NCBI GenBank assembly: GCA_963777165.1
Contig: CAVZPO010000010.1
Span: 1 to 64,000 of the forward strand
Direction: 5' to 3'
DNA: 64,000 bases
From: DYJB01 sp963777165
GTDB taxonomy: Bacteria; Chloroflexota; Anaerolineae; Anaerolineales; E44-bin32
The notes beneath the pieces were generated by a model. The model was not told where the DNA came from, did no database searches, and saw only the letters and a program-made list of their open reading frames with translations. This document shows positions 56,487-64,000 of the stretch, piece by piece. Position numbers and translations under genes: made by a program. Numbering within the stretch: position 1 is the first letter of the stretch; every line of letters starts with the position of its first letter.

Positions 56487-58560
56487 ATGCAGATGACCGA
56501 CTGTCGCACCACGTTCCACTTCGCCGTGATCGTCCTCACCGCCGCCGCCGTGTCCGCCTGCGGTCGGCCGGTTGGAAGCGATCTCCCGGTGATCCTCGAA
56601 CCGACGCTGCAGCCGACGGTCTCGGCCGGCCCCTCCCATCTGCGCCTGCCACATCTTCAGCCGATGAGGGGGAAAGCGTCATCTTCCATAACGGCCAAAT
56701 CCTCACGATGGATGATGCTCTCCCGACGGCCTCGGCGATTCATATCCGGGGCGAGAGGATCGTCGCCGTCGGAGACGAGGCCGCTATCCTGGCCGAGGCC
56801 GGTGCGCAGTCTCTTGTAATCGACCTCGGCGGCCGGACGCTGATGCCGGGCTTCGTCGACGCCCACAGCCACATGTTTGAGGAACCCGACATGGCCGCCG
56901 CCCAAGAGACTCTCGTCCGAACCGGCGTGACGACGACTGCCGACATGTACGTCGATCCACCGCTGCTTCAGCGGCTGATCGCCCTCGAAGCGGCCGGCGG
57001 CCTGCGCGTCCGGCTCAGCGCGTACCTCCTCTACAACACGAACTGCGGAGAACCGCTCGATGAGTGGTGGCAGGCCCACCCTTCCACCCGCGTTCCGGGC
57101 GAGATGCTGCGCATCGGCGGCGTGAAAGTCTTCACCGACGGCGGGTCGTGCAACGCGCCGGCGGTGACCTTCGAGTACGCCAACGGTGTCGGGCAAGGCG
57201 ACCTGTATTTCACCCAGCCCCAACTCGAAGACGCCCTGCGAGCCATCGACGCCTCCGGGCACCAGGCGGCGGTGCACGCCATCGGCGACAGGGCTCTGGA
57301 TATCGTCCTGGGGGCGTTCGAGAATCTGTGGGGCGGCGCCAATCCACGACGGCACCGCATCGAACACAACGCCGTCATACGCCCAGACCAATTGACGCGC
57401 TACAGCGACGCCCAACCGGTGACGGTGATCTTCGCCCCGTTCGCCACATGCCACAAACTGGGGGGCGAAACGCGCTTCAAGTACGAGGTCCCGGAGGCAC
57501 AGCGCACCTGGGAATGGCCGTGGCGCGACTTGATCGACGCCAATCCGGGGCTGCACTTCGCTTGGCATGGAGACATGCCGCACGTCTACCCCGCCGACAC
57601 CGCATACCAACTGTTCGCCATGGTCACCCGAGCGGATCTTGCCGGAGACGGCTCCATCTGTGAGCCACCGGATTGGATTGCCCACAATGCGCTGACCGCC
57701 GACGAGGCGCTTCACCTGATGACGACCGGCGCGGCGTACGCCCTAGATCGCGACGACGAGGTCGGCAGCCTCACGGCGGGCAAGTTCGCCGACCTGATCG
57801 TCCTCACCGCCAATCCACAGACGATCCCGCCCAATGAACTCAAGGACTTGAAGGTCCTGATGACGATGGTCGGTGGGAACCTCGAGTACTGTGCGGAGGG
57901 GATGGAATCGCTTTGCCCGTCGACGTCGCCCGCCGCACCGGCGACACAACCGGGTGCATCGACCACTTTCCGCGACGACTTCGACGGCGCCCTCGATCCG
58001 GGTTGGAGCTGGTACCAGGGAGAAGCCCCCGGCTGGACCTTGTCCAATATGCCCGGATGGCTGCGTCTGGATCTTTCGACCGGGAGTTTCCATGGCGCAA
58101 CGCTGCCGTCGAACATGCTGGTGCGGCCGGCCCCTTCGGGCGACTTCGAAATGAAGGTCTGGCTGCGCTTCAGCCCCGTCCGCAACTTCGAGCTCGCCGG
58201 CGCGGTCGTCGTATTCGACGAAGCCAGCGTCCTCCAGTTCGGGCGCGGCTTCTGCGAAGTTCCCGGAGGATCGGCCGGGTGCATCGGGGACGGCCTGTAC
58301 TTCGACAACATCCAGGATGGCTCCACGGTCGGGGGCAATTTCGCCACCCAGAGTCTTCTGGGCGTCGACTATCTTCTCCGGCTGCAGCGACAGGGGAACA
58401 CGTATAGCGCCGCCTACTCGACCGATGGCTGTGACGCTGGTTTCCGCTCGGCAGCCATACCGTCGATCGGTCGCCTGTCTCGGTCGGGTTGATCGCTGCT
58501 CAGGCCGAGACGCCGGGCAACTTTGCGGACTTCGATTACTTCGAGATGACACAGCAGTAG
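56487..58560 (+). CDS. Lipid-anchored YtcJ-like amidohydrolase with C-terminal concanavalin-like domain, apparent frameshifts at both ends
   Basis: About 690 residues. Lipobox VSACG near residue 28 and a Pro-rich linker nearly identical in DNA to the preceding gene (the stretch encoding LPVILEPTLQPT). The amidohydrolase keeps all landmarks: PGFVDAHSHMFEEP, AAVHAIGDRALDI and RHRIEHNAVI, so it is likely active on an amide or ester outside the cell. After residue about 490 a jelly-roll domain (FRDDFDGALDPGWSWYQGE) follows. Frame breaks near 56625-56645 and 58430-58437; read across, it ends YFEMTQQ at 58560. Confidence 0.82.
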
Positions 58561-58592
58561 CGGCGAGCCCGGCCGCGCTCCAGGAGCCTGAC

Positions 58593-59481
58593 ATGACCAA
58601 CGTCTCCATCTCCCGAGTCGTCTTGCTCGTGCTCATCGCGGCCTTGGCGCTGGCCGGCTGCGCCGCACCGGACGGCGCCGCCGCTCCGCAGGCCTGGATC
58701 GACGCCCCGCTGCACGAGAGCACCCATCCGGTGGCACCGCTCGAGATCGTCCTGCACGGCGCCGATCCCGGCGGAATCAGTTTCATCGAGGTCGCCGTGA
58801 ATGGCGAGGTCCTCAGCCGGCGACCTCCGGAAGACCCGCAAGCCCCCCTGGCCATCTCACGTGTCATCTGGGATCCCCAACAGCCCGGTCAGTATGTGAT
58901 CGTGGCCCGGGCCCAGAGCCAGGCTGGCGTGTGGAGCGCGGAGACGTCCTCGGTCGTCACGCTGACCGGCGGCGATGCCATTGCTCAGCAGCCGGCACGC
59001 CCCACGCCGACCGGTCGACCCACTGCTACGCGCACGGTGCCGCCGCGGGAGACTCCGGTCTCCACCGCGGCGCCGGTCGACACGAGCACGCCCACGGCAG
59101 CAGCCCTCGCCGGCGTGGAGCGCGTGCGCATCTCGACCGACCGTGTCTCGTACGAGGGCGGCGGGGGCTGCGCGCCCACCGAGGTCAACATCGTGGTGCG
59201 CGCCTTCCACCCCGCTGGGATCCGGGCCGTCGTTCTCTTCTACCGTCTGCGCAACGCCGGAAGCGGCGAGACGACGGAGTACTTCACCCGGGCGATGGCT
59301 CCGCAGGGGAATGACCTCTACACGCTGACCGTCAATCCGGCTACCGAGATCATCAGCCTGGTGGGTTTCCCCGGGTCCGGCGACGGCGTGATTGCAGCAT
59401 CAGGCCGTCATCCAGACCAACCAGGGAGACACCAGCGTGCGGACGCCGCTGCTCTCGGACATTACCGTCGCGGGATGCTGA
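58593..59481 (+). CDS. Ig-like domain lipoprotein, one apparent frameshift
   Basis: About 295 residues. Lipobox LALAGCA (Cys near residue 23), a first Ig-like domain (PVAPLEIVLHGADPGGISFI), a Thr/Pro linker and a second beta-sandwich (NIVVRAFHPAGIRAVVLFYR). A net +1 break near 59394 precedes the natural end QAVIQTNQGDTSVRTPLLSD and the stop at 59479. Same strand and close spacing as its neighbours suggest a secreted-protein operon. Confidence 0.72.
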
Positions 59482-59535
59482 GCTCCGCCGTCGAGCCGTG
59501 AAGGAACAGGGTGAAGTTGCCGGAGGGGCAAGTCG

Positions 59536-59718
59536 ATGGGCTCATTCGATCCGAAGAAGAAGTTCGTCTCAGCCCCACACCGGGCGGGGAAGGTCGAGCG
59601 TGATTCCGATTGGAACGATCCGGCGCGGGGGTTTGTCCGGGTCCCACACCAGTCGGGGCAAGTTCAGAAGGATTCCGACTGGAACAATCCGGCGCGGGCG
59701 GGAGGCGGATCGTCATGA
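59536..59718 (+). CDS. 60-residue protein made of two about 22-residue repeats
   Basis: ATG 59536 has GGAGGGG eight bases upstream, and the TGA overlaps the ATG of the LysM-containing gene (ATGA), so this is a real coupled gene. The body repeats FVSAPHRAGKVERDSDWNDP and FVRVPHQSGQVQKDSDWNNP. No signal peptide or membrane span; strongly polar with Trp and Asp. Function unknown. Confidence 0.65.
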   Translation: MGSFDPKKKFVSAPHRAGKVERDSDWNDPARGFVRVPHQSGQVQKDSDWNNPARAGGGSS

Positions 59719-62700
59719 AGATCTTCTCAGTCAAAGGTCTCTTGATCGCAGGGATCTTGATGGTGCTGGTGGCCGGAGGTGCGGCCGTGGCGCTGTGGCT
59801 CGGGCTTCCCGCCGTGCAGGACCAGATTCCGGCGGCGCCGATGATCGTCACTCTCAACCAGCCCGCCAACGGTTCGGGGGCCGGCGCGGGCTCACCGGTG
59901 CGGGCCTCGGCCCAGATCGTGGCTTTTCGGCAGCCGGTGTCCGCCGAACTCTGGGTGGATGATGACCTCGGTCGGGCAGACCGCGCCGATCCGCGTGGCG
60001 GAGAACACCTATACTGCGTTTCTCGAATGGACCGCGACACCCGGTGCGCACATCCTCGTCGTGCGGGCGACGGACGACCAGGGTCATGTCGGGACATCCA
60101 ACGCCGCGCGCGTGGAGGGACTGCTGGCGACGGATTCTTTGAGCATGCAGCCCTTTGTCGCCAGGGGCGGCGAGATGCCGGCCGAGCTGGCGGAGCACTA
60201 CGGCACGACGCTGGACGAGATCCTGCATCACAATCCCGAGCTGCATGAGCAACGGCCGCTCAGCCCGGGACAAGAGATCCTGATCCCGATCCCGGCACAC
60301 TACGAGGCGGCGTGGGACGAAGTGCCCCAGGGTGCGCCTTCGCCGCCGCAGGCGGCCGCCGACGCCGTCCAGCTGTCGCCTCTGCGCTACTGGCTCGGGA
60401 CGGCCCTTGCCCCCAAGCCCTCCGATCCTCCTCTCGCCCCGGGGCTTTCGGCATCCGCACAGGGTTGCGGCGCCTCCCTGGCGCTGGACGACCGATCGTC
60501 AACGGAATCGGGCTTCCTGCTCTACCGGCTCGGCCCCGGTGACTCCGGCTTCCAACTCGTCGCCACGCTTGCCTCGCACGCAGGCGGGGACGCCATCGGA
60601 TACACCGATCCCGGTCTCTCCGGCACCGCCGCCTACTACGCCGCCTCCTTCAATCCCGCCGGCCAGTCGCCGAGCCCGATCGTCCAGGTCGCGCTGCCGT
60701 CTGAGGTCTGCGGTGCCGACGGTTGGAGCGGCGATCTGAAGATCGAGGGCAACCGGCTGATCTCGCCGGTGCAGGCCGACCAGGCCTACTTCTACACTTC
60801 GGTCAACGGAGGCGCGTGGCGCCGGGTGCCGGCGAACCCAAGGGCTTTCCTACCGGCGGTACAGGGCGGCTACGACCTGTCGGCCTACTTGCCAGAGCTA
60901 GCCGCCGGCGACGGCAGCCAGCTGAAGAGCCTGTCCATGGACGGCTGGGGATGGAGCGGCAGCACGCTCGTGTCACTCGGCCAGGGCGCCCTCAACGCCG
61001 CCTCTGGCGTGGCGACTTTCGATCTGGGCGGCCTGTCCGACTTGACCGCGCTGCAGGGGAGCTCGGCCCCCAAGGTGGTGCTCGATCCCTCCTCGAAGAA
61101 ACCCCTTGTACTTCACGCAGGAAGTGGTGTTCACGAAGGCGGAGAACTTCGCCTTCCGATGGAAGACGAGTACGCCTTCGGCCACCAGCGGCCGCTGGGA
61201 GGTGTCGTGCTCGCCGTACTTCCTGTCCACCTTCCTGGTCGCCGAAGGCGTGGCGGAACTCGAGTCCAAGCTACGAGGATTACAGCTACTTCAACATCCC
61301 CTTCCACGAACTTCTGGCACTGACCGCCAACATAGGAGATCAGCCGGCGAACCCGGTGATGCAGGGCCCGGTCCTCTTCGGCTCCGAGGAAAGCCTCAAC
61401 CTTGGCGTGGGCGAGAGCGTCGCCCTGCTGCCATCCTTCGGCGCGGCCGCTGAGCCGTCACTCGCCTTCGGGGGTGTGCCGGCCCTCGGTGGCGGGCTGG
61501 CGAACGAGTATTACGTTCGCGTGACCCCGATGATCGGCAACCAGATCGCCGGCGAGGCCTCGAACACCGTCATCGTGCGCTACGACCCGGAGGCGGAACC
61601 GCCCCCCGACATTTCGATCCCGATGCTTGGCCCCGAGTTCTACACCTCGCTGTATACGGTCGAGATCCTCGACTACACGCCCGGCGCCACCGAGGATCCG
61701 AACCAATGGGGTTGCGTGGAGTTCGTCAAGGTGGAGCCCAACTCCCCCGCGGACATCATCGGCTACGAAGCCGGCGACCACGAATGCCCGCCGGCGTACA
61801 CTGGCGAAGGCTATCAGGGCTGGAAGGGAGTCAAGAAGGACCTCAACAAGCTCGGCGGTTATCTGGAGAAGGGCGCCAACTGGGCGGCCAAGGCCTGGCA
61901 GGACATCAAGGCATTCGCCATCAAGACCCTCATGAAGGTGACGGGGGTCGAAGCCCTGTGTGAGTTCGCCGAGGATGCCGTTCTGCCCGAGGGAGCCTGC
62001 TACAACGTGATTTCGGCTGCGGTTGACGTCGGCTTGGCATCCATGGGCATTCCCCCCACGCTCCCGAACTTCGACAAGCTGATGGATGAGGGACTGGACT
62101 ACGCTGTCGAGCTGGCGGCCGAGGAAGCGTTGAAGGAGAATTCCGGCCTGCGTCGGGCCATGCGAGGACGCGGTCAAGGCCAAGATTCGCCAGGCGCTCG
62201 AGACCGCCATCGACCAGGTCGCCGGGCAGAGTGTCGCACCGTCGTGCGTCAGTGCCAGCGAGGCGCACGATAACGGCTCAGAGCCGTGGTGCCCGCCAGC
62301 CGGAGCGGTGGTGCGCCCGGTGTTGGGCGCGGTCGACAGCCCACCGACGGTCCTGGTGCGCGTCACCCGCCGCCCGGACGTGCCCGACCCGGCCAATATG
62401 CCGGCCTGTGTTCTGTCCATCGGCGCCACCTACACCATCACTGGTTGGAATACCAGCTACCCCACCTTCAGCGCCAGCCCCTACTCGGGCGGGAACCTGC
62501 CCATCCCGCCCCTGACCCCGGGCGAGTTGATCAAGGTCGCCGTGGCCCTCGACACCCGCCATGCCGTCTACTTCCCCTGGGAAGTTCTACATCGGGAGCC
62601 CGTGGGCCTACGGCAGTGCGGGCAGCATGATCTGGAACGGGACCTCACACGCGACCGCCGGCGCGTATTTCGTGGTTCCCCCCTACCACCAGGGCAGTCC

Positions 62701-62773
62701 GCCCGCTCCGTGCGCTCCGACGGTTACGGGCCCGGAGGTCGGCGCGCAGCTCGGCGGCTGGAAGATGAAGTGA
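59715..62773 (+). CDS. Large exported LysM-containing protein, five apparent frameshifts
   Basis: About 1015 residues read across net +1 breaks near 59957, 61105, 61275, 62166 and 62583. N-terminal anchor (LLIAGILMVLVAGGAAVALW), an Ig-like domain (RATDDQGHVGTSNAARVEG), a LysM-like domain (EHYGTTLDEILHHNPEL, LSPGQEILIPIP), fibronectin-like strands (ESGFLLYRLGPGDSGFQLVA) and a large unassigned C-terminal half with a helical segment (LNKLGGYLEKGANWAAKAWQ) ending GAQLGGWKMK. Possibly a wall-attached scaffold. The individual fragments all continue the same secreted-protein style, which supports one gene. Confidence 0.7.
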
Positions 62774-62862
62774 GGGCGTTCTCTTCGTCCGGCAGGACGC
62801 GGGTCGGGCCGCGCTGCGCCATCGGCACGCTCATTCAGTTGCACGCCCGGAAGGAGACCAAC

Positions 62863-63517
62863 ATGAGCATCCGTGATCGCGTCGATCGAGTTCCTCTTCG
62901 GCGTTCTACTCTGGCTGTCGCTCAATGCATGTGGCGGCGCGCCGCCGACGACAGACGCCGCCGCGCCGCTCGAGGATGACTTCTCTGCCCCGGAGTGTCT
63001 CTTCGGCTCCCTCGAAGGAACCACCTCCCGCGGCTACGGCTGCGTCGATGGGGAGTTCCGCGGCTGGATCGACAATGACCAGGAGGCCTACGATTTCGTC
63101 TCCGCCTCGGCAGGCGAGTTGTACGGCGACGTAAGCATCGAGGTGGATGTCCGCTTCGTCTCCGGCGACGACGCCGGGGCCTACCTCTTCTGCCGGGGAG
63201 GCGAGCATACGGGGGACTTCTACGCATTCCGCGTCGGCGTCGACGGCAGCGTTGAGATCTCGGATTACCTTGGCGGCGAAGAGCAGATCGCCCGCCTCTT
63301 CGACCTGGAGGAAGGCGTGCTGGTTCCAGGGACCAATCGCCTCCGCGCTGATTGCATCGGCAATGGCCTGGCGCTGTACGTCAACGGGAACCTGGCGCTG
63401 GAGCGGGAGATCGAAGGCGACGCCTACGGACCGGATGGCATCGGCCTGGGCGCCGGCGGAGGCTCCCAAGGCCTGAGCGAAGTCCGCTTCGACAACCTGG
63501 TTGTGACCGGCCGATGA
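62863..63517 (+). CDS. Lipoprotein with LamG/DUF1080-like jelly-roll domain, frameshift at start
   Basis: About 217 residues. ATG 62863 has AAGGAGA upstream but goes out of frame after four codons; a net +1 break near 62873 restores VIASIEFLFGVLLWLSLNAC, a signal peptide with lipobox LNAC. The domain DDFSAPECLFGSLEG to VRFDNLVVTGR is a concanavalin-like sandwich resembling that at the end of the second amidohydrolase. The GTG at 62873 would be the alternative start without a shift. Confidence 0.7.
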
Positions 63518-63652
63518 GCTCGAGCGTCCGCGGATGGACGGCGAAGCCCGTTCCGATCCGACGCATCCTGCGACTGCCTGCCGCCCTTCGTGGAACCCGT
63601 CGCGCTTCACGCAGATCATACCGGCGCGGCCCATCTGCTCTGGAGAGATCAC

Positions 63653-64000
63653 ATGAATCCGCGTACACCCGTCGTCCGAGTCCTTTCCGTGCTGCTCCTC
63701 GCCTCCGTGGCCTGCGGGCTCCCGGGAGCGACCCTATCGCCGACACCCAGCCTCTCCGACGCCGGAGCCAGCCCCGCTGCCGCCACCGCAGAGCAGGCCG
63801 GTGATCCCGGCACTGAAGAGCCAGTCCCCGCGGTCCCGCCTCCGGGAGACTACCTCGAGGTGCTCCAGGCGGGGTGGACAAGGGTACATGGAGCCGTGAA
63901 GACGGCCTCCTGGCGATCTTGCGCGCATTCGCCGGGCAGGATGCAGGCGCACTCGAAGTGATGGAACCGGGCGACCGGGAGGGCACCGGCGTGCTGCTCG
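63653..64000 (+). CDS. Lipoprotein, 3' end cut by the window, one apparent frame break
   Basis: ATG 63653 with GGAGAG upstream. Signal peptide with lipobox SVACG (Cys near residue 21), then a Ser/Thr/Pro/Ala linker. The frame breaks near 63872, after which GTWSREDGLLAILRAFAGQD and further residues continue to the window edge. Too little is present to name the domain. Confidence 0.6.

Noticed and set aside
61458..62429. 323-codon minus-strand frame inside the LysM-containing gene
   Set aside because: Antisense shadow; no ribosome site, no recognisable motif, and the plus-strand reading continues across it.

Overview
The window is high-GC bacterial DNA without rRNA or tRNA genes that I can see. 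The best guess is an uncultured Chloroflexota bacterium (Anaerolineae-like). That is inferred from the gene mix: a bacterial Wood-Ljungdahl cluster, many TPTPT-rich lipoproteins, a BTAD/NB-ARC/TPR regulator and GTAGGGGCGA palindromic repeats. It has not been tested by phylogeny.

Layout. (1) 0.1-5.6 kb, minus strand: a Fur-family regulator with a strong promoter and a palindromic operator, followed by cbiM-cbiQ-cbiO (nickel/cobalt ECF uptake), a TlpA-like thioredoxin and an Lgt-like protein; a PepSY-like membrane protein lies upstream. (2) 5.6-8.2 kb: repeat-bearing spacer and a beta-propeller lipoprotein. (3) 8.2-13.4 kb, plus strand: a tightly overlapping seven-gene cassette (GTP cyclohydrolase II, RibD-type reductase, MDR dehydrogenase, PTPS homologue, GT4 glycosyltransferase, small membrane protein, methyltransferase) that looks like a dedicated pterin- or pyrimidine-derived small-molecule pathway. 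(4) 13.7-19.3 kb, minus strand: argG-argH preceded by what reads as a complete transcription-attenuation leader (promoter, Arg-rich leader peptide, mutually exclusive hairpins, U-tract terminator), then a flippase-like protein, a CDP-alcohol phosphatidyltransferase and a hydrolase remnant. (5) 19.6-40.4 kb, plus strand: the carbonyl branch of the Wood-Ljungdahl pathway (cooS, acsB, acsD, acsC, acsV, acsE, two cooC) plus a MetV-MetF fusion, a ferredoxin, an HdrC-like protein, malic enzyme, and several unassigned genes (DUF166-like, HMA-like, radical SAM, alpha/alpha-toroid protein, lipoprotein). (6) 40.6-46.5 kb, minus strand: hypA-hypB-hypF-hypC-hypD-hypE for NiFe hydrogenase maturation, with a promoter. 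(7) 46.9-64 kb: a decayed DsrE-like gene, a large PA14 lipoprotein, a BTAD-NB-ARC-TPR regulator, and a run of secreted or lipid-anchored proteins including two tandem amidohydrolases.

The metal logic is coherent: the Fur-CbiMQO system can feed nickel and cobalt to CODH/ACS (Ni), the corrinoid iron-sulfur protein (Co) and the Hyp-matured hydrogenase (Ni), while CooC and HypAB insert nickel.

Quality warning: many clearly conserved genes carry single-base frame disruptions, nearly all net +1 (roughly sixty by hand count, about twenty of them in cooS). I treat these as sequence errors unless shown otherwise and annotate such genes across the breaks.
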